From the NCBI RefSeq assembly GCF_001815905.1, contig NZ_KV823250.1, forward strand, positions 72,053 through 136,052: 64,000 nucleotides of DNA, written 5' to 3'. The translations under genes and the position numbers were made by a program. The notes below the pieces were generated by a model. It saw nothing but the letters and a program-made list of their open reading frames with translations, did no database searches and was not told the origin of the DNA. Source of the stretch: Brevibacterium sp. HMSC07C04. GTDB taxonomy: Bacteria; Actinomycetota; Actinomycetes; Actinomycetales; Brevibacteriaceae. Positions 7,973-16,984 of this stretch are shown in pieces. The stretch's first letter is position 1. Every line of letters starts with the position of its first letter.

Positions 7973-8856
7973 GGTTTCGACTCGATCTTGGTTATGACGG
8001 CACCAACTTCCGCGGGTGGGGAGTGCAGCCGAATCTGCGCACCGTCCAGGGAACCCTGGAAGAGGCGCTCGCTTTGGTCTGCCGTTCTCGCGTGCGCACG
8101 GTTGTTGCCGGGCGCACCGATGCGGGAGTGCACGCGCGCCGGCAGGCTGTGCACCTGGACCTCGGCGAAGCCCAGATTGCGGCACTCGTGGGGCAGCGTC
8201 GAGTCGATCGGGACGGTGTTCCGCGCACGCCTGAATCTGCCCTTGTCAGCCGTCTGCGCGGTGCGCTGAGTCGACTGGATGCCCACGATGTCGTCATTCA
8301 CGGTGCCGCTGCGGTATCGGATGACTTCGATGCGCGCTTCTCGGCACAGTGGCGGGCCTACTCGTACCGGCTGGCTGATGACCTGTCGTTCTTCGATCCC
8401 CTTCTGGCCGCCGCTACGGTCCGCCACCGAGGTGCCCTCGACTCTGACGCCATGGCCCGTGCCGCTGCCGGACTGCTGGGCCTGCATGACTTTCTGCCGT
8501 TCTGCAAACCCCGCCCGGATTCGACAACCATCCGCACGCTGCAGCAGATCTCAGTCGGCCGCGACCGTGATGGGGTGATTGTCTTCAGGCTGCGCGCGGA
8601 TGCCTTCTGCCACCACATGGTCCGCGCAATCGTCGGCGGCCTGATCCGAGTCGGCACGGGTGCGTGGTCAGCTGATTACCCTGCCCAATTGCTGGAACGG
8701 GCCAGCTCACAAGGTGGAAGCCCGGAACCGCTTTACATAGCCCCCGGGGAGGGGCTGGTGATGGAAGAAGTGGGCTATCCTCCGGAAGGTGAATGGGCCG
8801 CGCGGGCGCGGCAGACGCGGGCTCGGAGGGACTCGGCCGAGCTGGGAAACGGGTAG
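7969..8856 (+). CDS. truA: tRNA pseudouridine synthase A (TruA)
   Basis: 295 residues from a GTG overlapping the previous stop. TruA isomerises uridines 38-40 of the tRNA anticodon arm. The catalytic aspartate is Asp51 in AGRTDAGVHA. The start MRFRLDLGYDGTNFRGWGVQ is the family's first strand with the conserved YDG..F.GW, and the later FRLRADAFCHHMVRAIVGGLI is the conserved F...A..FL.HMVR block. The C-terminal 20 residues are Arg-rich and variable. Its usual actinobacterial neighbours are the rplQ and rplM-rpsI ribosomal genes. Here a 5'-nucleotidase gene separates it from rplM. Confidence 0.96.
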   Translation: MRFRLDLGYDGTNFRGWGVQPNLRTVQGTLEEALALVCRSRVRTVVAGRTDAGVHARRQAVHLDLGEAQIAALVGQRRVDRDGVPRTPESALVSRLRGALSRLDAHDVVIHGAAAVSDDFDARFSAQWRAYSYRLADDLSFFDPLLAAATVRHRGALDSDAMARAAAGLLGLHDFLPFCKPRPDSTTIRTLQQISVGRDRDGVIVFRLRADAFCHHMVRAIVGGLIRVGTGAWSADYPAQLLERASSQGGSPEPLYIAPGEGLVMEEVGYPPEGEWAARARQTRARRDSAELGNG

Positions 8857-8997
8857 CGCACGACAACGGCCCTTCATGAATAGGCCATGTTGAGTTCATA
8901 AAGAAGTCCCCAAAAATGTCTCAGATTTGCAACACTATGGTCAGACCTTTTCCAGGAACGCGCGAATAGACGCTGACTCAGAAACAGAGGATTGAAC

Positions 8998-11430
8998 ATG
9001 TTCAAAGCACGCCGTGCGCTGTGCGGAGGCGCTGCCGCCGCCGCACTGGTCGCACCTCTCGGCGCAATGCCGGTTTACGCGGACGCCCCGGAGGGCGCCA
9101 AGCTCCAGGTGCTGGGAATCACCGACTTCCACGGACGAATCGCAGACCCCGACGGCCAGGCAATGGCCTCGACCATCGAAAACCAGCGCGGCAAAGCTGA
9201 GGGCAGCTCAGTTCTGCTGTCCGCCGGCGACAACATCGGCGCAAGCACCTACGTGTCGTCTTCTCAGAAAGACGAGCCCACGATTGACTACCTCAACGCA
9301 CTGGGGCTCGACGCCTCGGCAATGGGCAACCACGAATACGACCGCGGTTTCAAAGACTTCAGCGAGCGCGTGCTGGCAGGGCCTCACAAGGCAGAGTTCC
9401 CGCACCTGGCCGCCAACGTCTACAAGAAGGGCACCAAAGACGTCCCAGAAGGCGTCAAGGACTACGAAATCATCGAAAAGGACGGCATTAAGATTGCCGT
9501 CATCGGTGTTGTGACGCAGGAAACCGCAAGCCTCGTCAGCCCGTCTGGAATCAAGAACCTTGACTTCGGCGACACCGCAGAAGCGGTCAAGAACACCTCG
9601 AAGAAGATCGCCGACCTGCCCGAGGATCAGGCACCGGACGTGACGCTTGTTCAGGCGCACGTCGGTATGAGCGGATCGGCTGAGGGAGACAGCTGCTCCA
9701 CTGCGATCGGCAAGAGCAAGGAAGTCAAGAGCATCCTCGACTCCGCTGACGATTCAGTCGACGCGTTCTTCCTCGGCCACACGCACGTTCCGGTCAACTG
9801 CACCTACAAGAAGGGCGACAATACGGTCCCCGTGATGCAGGCAGGCCAGTACGGCAAGAACGTCGCCGCGATCAACCTGACCTCTAAGGGCGACGGCAGC
9901 TGGACCGTCGACAGTCAGGAAGTTGTCGACACCAAGGGGCAGACTGCCTCGACTGAGACCATCGGCAAGACCGGTGAGATCATCAAGGCAGCCACCGAAA
10001 AGTCGCAGGAAATCGGCAAGGAAGTAGCCGGTGAAATCGACGAAGACATCACGCGCGCCTTCGACAAGGACGGCACGGAAGACCGCGGTGCCGAATCGAC
10101 GCTCGGCAACCTCGTTGCTGACGCACTCAACGAAGGCACCGGCCTGTCTCAGCTGGAGAAGTCGGACTTCGGCATCACGAACCCGGGTGGTCTGCGCACC
10201 GATCTGAAGGTCGATGACATCTTCAACGGCGAAAAGCCCGGCGAAGTCACGGTTGCAGAACTCAACCAGGTTCTTCCGTTTGCCAATGACCACGGAGTTG
10301 TTTCGCTCAAGGGCGCCGACGTCATCAAGCTGTTTGAACAGCAGTGGCAGCCTGATGGTGCCAGCCGTCCGTTCCTGCACCTGGGCGTGTCTAAGGAACT
10401 CGAAGTCGTCTACGACTCCAAGGCTGAACGCGGCAAGCACGTGGTATCCGTCAAGGTAAACGGCAAGGACATTGACCCGAAGAAGACCTACCGTGTGGCC
10501 ACCCTGTCCTTCCTGGCGGCAGGCGGCGACAACTTCGAGGCCTTTGCCAACGGCAAGTTCGAACAGTCCGGTCTGACCGACTTCGAAGTGTGGGAAGCCT
10601 ACTTCAATGCCCGTCAGGATGAAGGCAAGAAGGTGAAGGCCGACAAGGACGAACGTCAGGCTGACGCTGCGCTGGACGTGATGAAGAACGGCGACCTCGA
10701 AGTCTCCATCGACCATCCTGCGGGCAAAGACGGCGGCTTTGCAATCAAGGCCGGCAGCACCGCGGAGATCGGCGTTCAGTTCAACGCCAAGAAGGAAATC
10801 AAGGGCCCTCTGCAGATGACCTTCGACCTGCCGAAGGGTGTTTCGATCGACCTTGGCAAGCACGCCGTCAAGGGCAAGAAGAACGCTGCGAAGTTCGACT
10901 CGGTTCCCGAAGGCAAGTCCGAGGTGAAGTTCAAGGTCACCGCTTCAAAGGACGCAGGCAAGAAGGGCACACCGAAGGCCGGCGGCAAGGTTGACGGAGC
11001 TGAGGCTGCTAAGGCCGAAGGCGGCAAAGCCAAGGCAGACAAGGGGTCGAAGATGACGGCTTCCCTCACTGCTTCGCCCGATCACGACTGGTGGGACAAC
11101 AACCCGCTGCCCATCGGCGGCAAGGTCGAAATTCCCGTGAGTGTGGTTTCTGCTGCCGACAAACCTGCCGATGCGCAAAAGCCGGAAGCTGACGACAAGA
11201 CCGTCAAGCCGGGGGCTGGCGACAAAGGCGCTGAGCCGGAAGCCGGTGACAAGGACGCGCAGCCGGGAGCTGCCGACACCGACGGCGATAAGCCGGGTGA
11301 CGGAGCGAACAACCCGCTGCCGCGCACGGGTACGGAACTCGGCCTGGCTGCTGCCGCGGCAGTCGCACTGCTGCTGACCGGTGCCGGTGCGCTTGTCGTC
11401 ACCCGCCGCAAGAACGCAGACGTGAACTGA
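8998..11430 (+). CDS. Cell-wall-anchored (LPXTG) 5'-nucleotidase / 2',3'-cyclic phosphodiesterase family protein
   Basis: 810 residues from the ATG at 8998, 7 nt after a GAGG. An N-terminal signal peptide (ARRALCGGAAAAALVAPLGA, cleaved near VYADA) precedes a UshA-type metallophosphatase domain with the metal ligands DFHGR, SAGDNIGAS, GNHEYDRG and LGHTH. The nucleotidase C-terminal domain has NPGGLRTDL and FLAAGGDNFEAF. A linker rich in Lys/Gly/Ala follows, then imperfect repeats of the type KPxAxDK. The C-terminus is a sorting signal: LPRTG at 774-778, a hydrophobic stretch and RRK. It should be fixed to peptidoglycan by a sortase and remove phosphate from extracellular nucleotides, feeding the nucleoside transporter encoded at 40-46 kb. 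Confidence 0.9.
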   Translation: MFKARRALCGGAAAAALVAPLGAMPVYADAPEGAKLQVLGITDFHGRIADPDGQAMASTIENQRGKAEGSSVLLSAGDNIGASTYVSSSQKDEPTIDYLNALGLDASAMGNHEYDRGFKDFSERVLAGPHKAEFPHLAANVYKKGTKDVPEGVKDYEIIEKDGIKIAVIGVVTQETASLVSPSGIKNLDFGDTAEAVKNTSKKIADLPEDQAPDVTLVQAHVGMSGSAEGDSCSTAIGKSKEVKSILDSADDSVDAFFLGHTHVPVNCTYKKGDNTVPVMQAGQYGKNVAAINLTSKGDGSWTVDSQEVVDTKGQTASTETIGKTGEIIKAATEKSQEIGKEVAGEIDEDITRAFDKDGTEDRGAESTLGNLVADALNEGTGLSQLEKSDFGITNPGGLRTDLKVDDIFNGEKPGEVTVAELNQVLPFANDHGVVSLKGADVIKLFEQQWQPDGASRPFLHLGVSKELEVVYDSKAERGKHVVSVKVNGKDIDPKKTYRVATLSFLAAGGDNFEAFANGKFEQSGLTDFEVWEAYFNARQDEGKKVKADKDERQADAALDVMKNGDLEVSIDHPAGKDGGFAIKAGSTAEIGVQFNAKKEIKGPLQMTFDLPKGVSIDLGKHAVKGKKNAAKFDSVPEGKSEVKFKVTASKDAGKKGTPKAGGKVDGAEAAKAEGGKAKADKGSKMTASLTASPDHDWWDNNPLPIGGKVEIPVSVVSAADKPADAQKPEADDKTVKPGAGDKGAEPEAGDKDAQPGAADTDGDKPGDGANNPLPRTGTELGLAAAAAVALLLTGAGALVVTRRKNADVN
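11161..11310 (+). repeat. Low-complexity repeat encoding the wall-spanning linker of the 5'-nucleotidase
   Basis: In-frame degenerate repeats of about 8-11 codons (KPEADDKTV, KPGAGDKGAE, PEAGDKDAQ, PGAADTDGDK) just before the LPRTG signal. Such Pro/Asp/Lys-rich segments usually span the cell wall and tend to vary in copy number. Confidence 0.6.
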
Positions 11431-11477
11431 AGCTGCGGTTCTTAAGGTTCTGAGTCACTGAGGCGCAAGCCCTGAAT

Positions 11478-11519
11478 GCTTCGGCGGGCAGTTCCCACAG
11501 GGGAGCTGCCCGCCGAAGC
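11478..11519 (+). terminator. Terminator after the 5'-nucleotidase gene
   Basis: A 19-bp stem, one G-U pair included, with arms 11478-11496 (starting GCTTCGGCGGGCAG) and 11501-11519, an ACAG loop, and GTTT after the stem. It lies 47 nt after the stop and separates the gene from the rplM promoter. Confidence 0.85.
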
Positions 11520-11543
11520 GTTTCCGCATACACCGGCTCCGTT

Positions 11544-11573
11544 TTGCAAAGCCGCGCGAATCCAGGCTAGTAT
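11544..11573 (+). promoter_or_regulatory. rplM-rpsI promoter
   Basis: TTGCAA (11544-11549), an 18-nt spacer and TAGTAT (11568-11573) form one of the best sigma-70-like promoters in the window. The start would be near 11580, giving a leader of about 170 nt before rplM. Confidence 0.65.
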
Positions 11574-11579
11574 GGACAG

Positions 11580-11752
11580 TCGCTGTACGTCAGATACACA
11601 TGCCGCAGACCTCTAGTCGCGTTGCAGGACAAGCGGGAAATGTATACGCGTACCGTGCACCTCAAGCAAGTCAAGTACTGCTGAACAAGACTCACGACCT
11701 TGTCAGGCAGACGTGTGTGGCTTGGAAGCTAGAGACGAAAAGAAGGCAACTT
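11580..11752 (+). other. Long 5' leader of the rplM-rpsI mRNA
   Basis: About 170 nt of predicted untranslated leader. It is open in the rplM frame from 11600, but the extra 51 codons do not resemble any L13. Ribosomal-protein leaders of this length often carry autoregulatory structure. I could not identify a known motif. Confidence 0.35.
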
Positions 11753-12196
11753 TTGCGTACGTACACACCAAAGCCCGGCGATGTCGAGCGCCAGTGGCAC
11801 GTCATCGACGCCACTGACGTCGTTCTCGGTCGCCTTGCTTCGCAGGCAGCTCGTCTGCTGCGCGGCAAGCACAAGGTGGAATTCGCACCTCACATCGACA
11901 CGGGTGACTTTGTCATCATCATCAACGCGGACAAGATTGTGCTCACCGGCGACAAGCTGGAGAAGAAGCGCGCCTACCGCCACTCCAACTACCCGGGTGG
12001 TCTCAAGAGCCTCAGCTACGAAGAGCTCCTTGAGAAGTTCCCCGAGCGTGCAGTGGAGAAGGCTGTTGCAGGCATGATCCCCAAGAACCGCCTCGGCCGT
12101 GCCCAGATGCGCAAGCTGAAGGTGTACGCAGGTGCTGAGCACCCGCACGCCTCGCAGAACCCGCAGAAGTACGAAATCAGCCAGGTCGCGCAGTAA
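11753..12196 (+). CDS. rplM: 50S ribosomal protein L13
   Basis: 147 residues from the TTG at 11753, giving [20 protein letters not shown], which matches actinobacterial L13 in start and length. Conserved blocks are [50 protein letters not shown] and [27 protein letters not shown]13 is an early-assembly protein of the large subunit. A longer in-frame reading from 11600 was rejected because the added residues are unlike L13 and lie in the probable leader. Its partner rpsI follows after 31 nt in the usual order. Confidence 0.97.
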   Translation: MRTYTPKPGDVERQWHVIDATDVVLGRLASQAARLLRGKHKVEFAPHIDTGDFVIIINADKIVLTGDKLEKKRAYRHSNYPGGLKSLSYEELLEKFPERAVEKAVAGMIPKNRLGRAQMRKLKVYAGAEHPHASQNPQKYEISQVAQ

Positions 12197-12227
12197 GCGC
12201 CCAAGGCTCAGTTAACCGAGGAGAATC

Positions 12228-12731
12228 GTGGCTGACAACCAGAACCTGAACGAGGACGTCGAAATGACGTCGTACTCGACCGAAACCCCGGCTTCGGCTG
12301 GTCTCGGCGAAACCGTGGCCGGTGGCCGCGGCGAATCGCTCACCGCTCCCGGCCAGGGCGTTGGCCGTCGCAAGCGCGCAATCGCTCGCGTCCGCCTGGT
12401 CCCCGGCACCGGTGAATGGAAGATCAACGGTCGTGACCTTGAAGCCTACTTCCCGAACAAGATGCACCAGCAGCTCGTTCGCGACCCCTTCCGCCTGCTT
12501 GACCTCGAAGGCCGTTTTGACGTCTTCGTGCGCATTTCCGGTGGTGGACCCTCCGGCCAGGCCGGTGCTGTCCGCCTGGGCATCGCCCGTTCGCTGAACG
12601 AAATCGACCGTGAAAACAACCGCCCTGAACTGAAGAAGGCCGGTTACCTCACGCGTGACGCTCGCGTTCCCGAACGCAAGAAGGCCGGTCTCAAGAAGGC
12701 TCGCAAGGCTCCGCAGTTCTCTAAGCGCTGA
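12228..12731 (+). CDS. rpsI: 30S ribosomal protein S9
   Basis: 167 residues from a GTG preceded by GAGGAG. The first 45 or so residues (acidic, then Gly/Ala rich) are the N-terminal extension common in actinobacterial S9. The core begins [19 protein letters not shown] and continues with [32 protein letters not shown] and the basic tail [27 protein letters not shown]. The final Lys-Arg reaches toward the P-site tRNA in ribosome structures. Co-transcribed with rplM; a terminator follows. Confidence 0.97.
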   Translation: MADNQNLNEDVEMTSYSTETPASAGLGETVAGGRGESLTAPGQGVGRRKRAIARVRLVPGTGEWKINGRDLEAYFPNKMHQQLVRDPFRLLDLEGRFDVFVRISGGGPSGQAGAVRLGIARSLNEIDRENNRPELKKAGYLTRDARVPERKKAGLKKARKAPQFSKR

Positions 12732-12783
12732 TCTTCGCCCACCCGGGCAGATCGCACTTGGGGCGCACGACGCCTGCATCAAG

Positions 12784-12812
12784 ACCCCCGCACTTTCGGT
12801 GCGGGGGTTTTG
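12784..12812 (+). terminator. Rho-independent terminator after rpsI
   Basis: A perfect 10-bp stem, ACCCCCGCAC (12784-12793) with GTGCGGGGGT (12799-12808), a TTTCG loop, and TTTT ending the stem. It is a textbook intrinsic terminator between rpsI and glmM. Confidence 0.9.
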
Positions 12813-12899
12813 TGCTTTCCGGGTACGAGGCGCCGCGCGCCTTCCGCTGTGTTCTTCATGCACTGCGGGGTTCTGATCAGGTGTTCAGCTTCGCAAACG

Positions 12900-12927
12900 T
12901 AAAATGGTTCCGATCAAAAACAGGAGG
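12900..12927 (+). promoter_or_regulatory. glmM -10 element and ribosome binding site
   Basis: TAAAAT at 12900-12905 is followed by AGGAGG at 12922-12927, 4 nt before the ATG at 12932. Unlike many genes here, glmM has a short leader with a strong Shine-Dalgarno sequence, which fixes the start well downstream of the longer open frame. Confidence 0.6.
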
Positions 12928-12931
12928 TTCT

Positions 12932-14293
12932 ATGAGCAGGCTTTTCGGCACGGACGGCGTTCGCGGTCTGGCCAACAGGGACATCACCGCTCGACTCGCT
13001 CTCCAGTTGGGTGTGGCAGGCAGTCGGGTTCTCGGCAGGCCCGAGAAGCGCTATGGGTCAGGCGGCAAACGCCCCTTTGCGATTGTCGGCAGGGACACCC
13101 GCATCAGCGGTGACTTCCTGGCTTCGGCTATTTCCGGCGGAATCGCCTCGACGGGTGTAGATGTGTGGAACGCCGGTGTTCTGCCCACCCCGGGTGTGGC
13201 CTATGCCGTGAAGGCAACCGGTGCTGATTTCGGTGTTGTGCTGTCCGCCAGCCACAATCCCATGCCGGACAACGGCATTAAGTTCTTCGGTCCCGGCGGC
13301 ACCAAACTCGACGATGCCGCGGAAGATGAAATCCTCGAACTGCTCGACGCTGAATGGGATCGTCCCACCGGCGCGGATGTCGGCCGCATCAAACCGTATG
13401 CTGCGGCAGCAGATGAATTCACCGAACACCTGGTGTCCACCCTCGGCGACACTTCCACCCCGCTGCAGGGACTACGCGTGGTTGTCGACTGCGCCAATGG
13501 CGCCGCATCTGTCGTAGGCCCCGCAGCTCTGCGTCAGGCTGGTGCGGATGTGACGGTGATTGCGGCCAGCCCTGACGGCCTGAACATCAACGACGGTGTC
13601 GGCTCCACACACCTGGGGTCACTGCAGGAAGCTGTCGTCGAAAACGGCGCTGACCTTGGGGTGGCCTTTGACGGCGACGCCGACCGCTGTTTGGCAGTTG
13701 ATGCGCGCGGGCGCGAAGTCAACGGAGACCAGATCATGGGCATCCTGGCGCTGGGCATGAAAGAAGCGGGCACTCTGAAGAACGACACGCTCGTCACAAC
13801 CGTCATGTCGAACCTTGGACTCAAACTGGCAATGGAACGGGCGGGCATTGCGGACGTGCAGACGAAAGTCGGCGACCGCTACGTGCTGGAGGGCATGCTG
13901 GCCGGCGGCCACGTGCTCGGCGGTGAACAGTCCGGCCATGTGCTCCTGCTTGATCACGGAACAACCGGCGACGGAGTGCTGACAGCACTTCACCTGATCA
14001 ACCGCCTGGCCTCCACCGGCCGTACGCTGGCTGATCTTGCCGCGGAAATCCCGCAGCTGCCGCAGGTTCTCATCAACGTCAGCGGAGTCGACAAGACACG
14101 CACCGACGACCCCGCCGTTCAGGCTGAGGTCGCCGCTGTCGAAGGCGAACTCGGCAAGACAGGCCGCGTTCTGTTGCGGGCCTCCGGCACCGAACCGGTC
14201 ATCCGCGTCATGGTCGAAGCCGAAACAGAATCCGAAGCGCAGAAGCAGGCCGAACGCCTGGCCGAGTGCGTCAAGCAGAACCTTGCTCTGTGA
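12932..14293 (+). CDS. glmM: Phosphoglucosamine mutase
   Basis: 453 residues from the ATG after AGGAGG. GlmM interconverts glucosamine-6-P and glucosamine-1-P for UDP-GlcNAc and peptidoglycan synthesis. The start [13 protein letters not shown] is the family hallmark, the phosphorylated serine is Ser107 in SASHNP, the magnesium loop is DGDADR, the sugar-binding loop is GEQSGHV, and the phosphate-binding loop is [11 protein letters not shown]. It partners functionally with glmS (19.0 kb), which makes its substrate. It stands as a single gene with its own promoter. Confidence 0.97.
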   Translation: MSRLFGTDGVRGLANRDITARLALQLGVAGSRVLGRPEKRYGSGGKRPFAIVGRDTRISGDFLASAISGGIASTGVDVWNAGVLPTPGVAYAVKATGADFGVVLSASHNPMPDNGIKFFGPGGTKLDDAAEDEILELLDAEWDRPTGADVGRIKPYAAAADEFTEHLVSTLGDTSTPLQGLRVVVDCANGAASVVGPAALRQAGADVTVIAASPDGLNINDGVGSTHLGSLQEAVVENGADLGVAFDGDADRCLAVDARGREVNGDQIMGILALGMKEAGTLKNDTLVTTVMSNLGLKLAMERAGIADVQTKVGDRYVLEGMLAGGHVLGGEQSGHVLLLDHGTTGDGVLTALHLINRLASTGRTLADLAAEIPQLPQVLINVSGVDKTRTDDPAVQAEVAAVEGELGKTGRVLLRASGTEPVIRVMVEAETESEAQKQAERLAECVKQNLAL

Positions 14294-14343
14294 GCGTCTG
14301 CGGCGGGCTGCCGCTGAGCTGATGAACGGGCGGTGACCAGGCG

Positions 14344-14805
14344 GTGCAGAAGAGCGCGCGCAGCGGGAAAGTCCTCTACGGACGCTTAGCCGCCGGGTTT
14401 GCCGCAACTGCCTCGACGGCGGTCGGCACCGTCGTCGTAATCGGTTTGAGCCTCGTGGCTAGGGCAACGTCGGGTATGTCCGGCCTGTGGTGGATGTTCG
14501 GTGTGCTGACATCATCATTTGCCGTACTCGGCGGCATCGCCGCGGTCGGTGCTTTCCTCACCGGTTTCGTGCGGGCGGGCTATGTGGCTGACCCGGCCGC
14601 GCCTGCCCGCTGGAGCGCAATGACAGCACTGTTCATAGCCTTCGCGACCCCGGTTGCTCTGTACATCGTCACCGGCCCGTGGCTGACCAACGGGCTGATC
14701 GTCGCAGTTTCGACGTTGCTGTGCTCAGCAGCTGGCGCGCTCATCTTCCTGCTGGTCTGGCCGCTTCTGCTGCGAGCAGGTGCGGTGAGCTCAATCGACG
14801 TCTGA
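14344..14805 (+). CDS. Hypothetical four-helix membrane protein
   Basis: 153 residues from a GTG, 50 nt after glmM. After a basic N-terminus there are four hydrophobic segments of about 20 residues: FAATASTAVGTVVVIGLSLVA, WWMFGVLTSSFAVLGGIAAVGAFL, WSAMTALFIAFATPVALYIV and LIVAVSTLLCSAAGALIFLLVWPLLL. No family recognised. It is probably in the glmM transcript, since no terminator or clear promoter separates them. Function unknown. Confidence 0.6.
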   Translation: MQKSARSGKVLYGRLAAGFAATASTAVGTVVVIGLSLVARATSGMSGLWWMFGVLTSSFAVLGGIAAVGAFLTGFVRAGYVADPAAPARWSAMTALFIAFATPVALYIVTGPWLTNGLIVAVSTLLCSAAGALIFLLVWPLLLRAGAVSSIDV

Positions 14806-14851
14806 GGTTCATCGCATAGAGGCCCGATCTCTGCCGCTACAGCGGGAGTCA

Positions 14852-16762
14852 TTAGTCTGCCGAGGCGCCGCCGGCAGGATCTTCTGACTCTTCTTGGTCT
14901 GCAAACTGGGTGGTGTACAGCTGCGCGTAGCGACCGCCCTGAGCCAGAAGCTCGCTGTGGGTGCCGCGTTCAACAGCCTGCCCTCCTTCGATCACGATGA
15001 TCTGATCGGCACTGCGCACAGTCGACAGGCGGTGGGCGATGACAAGCGCCGTCCTGCCGGTCATAGCTTCGTTCAGGGCCTGTTGGACAGCCGCCTCGTT
15101 TGTTGAATCGAGAGCGCTCGTAGCCTCATCGAGCACCACGACCGCCGGTTCGGCCAAAAGCAGACGGGCAATTGTCAGCCGCTGGCGTTCCCCGCCGGAC
15201 AGCCGGTAGCCCCTTTCTCCGATCACGGTGTCAAGACCGTCGGGCAGGGCGTCGATGACGGTCCAGAGCCTGGCGCGCTCCAGCACAGAGCGCAGCTGAG
15301 CATCCGATGCGTCCGGTTTGGCAATCGTCAGATTGTCGCGGATCGATTCGTGGAACAGGTGTCCGTCCTGGGTGACCATGCCGACGGTCGACTTCAGCGT
15401 GTCAAAGCTCAGCTGGCGCACATCAACACCGGACAGCTCAACCGAGCCTTCCGTTACGTCGTACAGCCTGGGCAGCAGGGAGGCGATTGTGGACTTCCCC
15501 GCACCGGATGAGCCGACCAGGGCGACCGTGTGCCCGGCCGGGACGGAGATATTCAGCCCGTGCAGCACCTCGGCTGATTCTCGACCGTCGAGAACCGCAA
15601 CGTCTTCAAGAGAGGCGAGCGACACCTCGGCGGCGGTGGGGTAGCGGAACGAAACATCTCGGTACTCAACAGACACAGGGCCCGCCGGCAGGGGCTTCGG
15701 ATTGACCGGTTCCTGAACGGTCGAGCGCAAGTCGAGAACCTCGAACACCCGCTGGAACGATACAATGGCCGATGTCACGTCCATGCGCGCATTCGCCAGC
15801 ATCGTCAGCGGCGTGTACAGACGGGTCAGCAGAAGCGCGAGCGTAACAACCTTTCCGGCATCGAGTGAACCGGCCACCGCCTGCATACCGCCGACGCCGT
15901 AGACCAGCGCCAAAGCCAGTGCCGACACGAGAGTGAGCGCGGCAAGGAACGTCACCTGCAGCATGGCGGTGCGCACACCGATATCGCGCACTCGGCCAGC
16001 ACGCTCAGCAAATTCCGCAGATTCCTTCTGCGGGCTGCCGAACAGCTTGACCAGAGTCGCCCCACCAGCGGAAAACCGCTCTGTCATGCGTGTGGACATA
16101 GCCGCGTTGAGATCAGCGGCAGCAAACTGCAGCGACGCCAAACGCCCCGCAATGAAGCGGGCGGGCACGAGGAAAATCGGCAGGAGCAGCACGGACAGCA
16201 CCGTCACCTGCCACGAAATCGCGACCATCACACCGACCGTCAGAGCAAGCGACACAAGGTTCGTCACAACCCCGGACAGCGTGTTGGAAAACGCCCGCTG
16301 GGCACCCATGACATCGTTGTTCAGCCGCGATATGAGCGCACCCGTGCGGGTCCGGTTGAAAAACGCGACCGGCAGAGTCTGCACGTGGTCGAAAACGGCT
16401 GTGCGCAGATCGTAGATGAGCCCTTCGCCGATGCGGGCAGAAAGAAAGCGCGACAGTATTGTCAGGGCCGCATCGACCACTGCGAGCAAGCCCATGAGAA
16501 CCGCCGTGCCGACAATCAGCTTCGCAGGCCCACCAGCGGTAATGGCATTGACCACCCGCCCGGCCAGCACCGGAGTGGCCACGGCAACACCGGCGGATAC
16601 CGCCGAGAGCAGGATGAAAAGGACCAGTTTGCTCTTGTGCCCGGCTGCAAAACCGCCGATGCGCCGAAGAGCTTCCCGGTCAACCTCGGGGGCGGGACGG
16701 CCCTTAGTGCGCTGGCTGGCAGTTGTGCGATGCAGAATCCCCATGGGGGAGTAGTTCGTCAC
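14852..16762 (-). CDS. ABC exporter half-transporter (membrane domain fused to ATPase)
   Basis: 636 residues from the GTG at 16762, which follows AAGGAG on the minus strand; an ATG six codons later is possible. Residues from about 45 to 330 form a six-helix type-1 exporter domain (LVLFILLSAVSAGVAVATPVLAG onward). The ATPase has VALVGSSGAGKST, a Q-loop in MVTQDGHLFHESIRDNL, LSGGERQRLTIARLLL, AVVVLDEATSALD and the switch histidine in VIAHRLSTV. Lipid, peptide or drug export are all possible; the substrate is unclear. It is a single half-transporter, so probably a homodimer. The frame stays open upstream through the divergent metQ, but that part is a shadow. Confidence 0.9.
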   Translation of the reverse strand: MTNYSPMGILHRTTASQRTKGRPAPEVDREALRRIGGFAAGHKSKLVLFILLSAVSAGVAVATPVLAGRVVNAITAGGPAKLIVGTAVLMGLLAVVDAALTILSRFLSARIGEGLIYDLRTAVFDHVQTLPVAFFNRTRTGALISRLNNDVMGAQRAFSNTLSGVVTNLVSLALTVGVMVAISWQVTVLSVLLLPIFLVPARFIAGRLASLQFAAADLNAAMSTRMTERFSAGGATLVKLFGSPQKESAEFAERAGRVRDIGVRTAMLQVTFLAALTLVSALALALVYGVGGMQAVAGSLDAGKVVTLALLLTRLYTPLTMLANARMDVTSAIVSFQRVFEVLDLRSTVQEPVNPKPLPAGPVSVEYRDVSFRYPTAAEVSLASLEDVAVLDGRESAEVLHGLNISVPAGHTVALVGSSGAGKSTIASLLPRLYDVTEGSVELSGVDVRQLSFDTLKSTVGMVTQDGHLFHESIRDNLTIAKPDASDAQLRSVLERARLWTVIDALPDGLDTVIGERGYRLSGGERQRLTIARLLLAEPAVVVLDEATSALDSTNEAAVQQALNEAMTGRTALVIAHRLSTVRSADQIIVIEGGQAVERGTHSELLAQGGRYAQLYTTQFADQEESEDPAGGASAD

Positions 16763-16984
16763 GGTGCTCCTTTCCTCACCCGTATCAGCCGAGCCGGCCT
16801 CACAGGGACGCACGGGAAGTCTAGCCCCGCCCAGAGGCAGTGCGTCCGGGCTGGGCTGTCTCTCAGCGGCAGTCCGGCTCCGCCTCGTCATGTGGAGGTT
16901 TATGACGAAACACGGGCAATGCGTTTCCGCACAGTGAGAAGGTGACGACAATAACTGAACAATTCGCATAGAAGGACTGCACAT

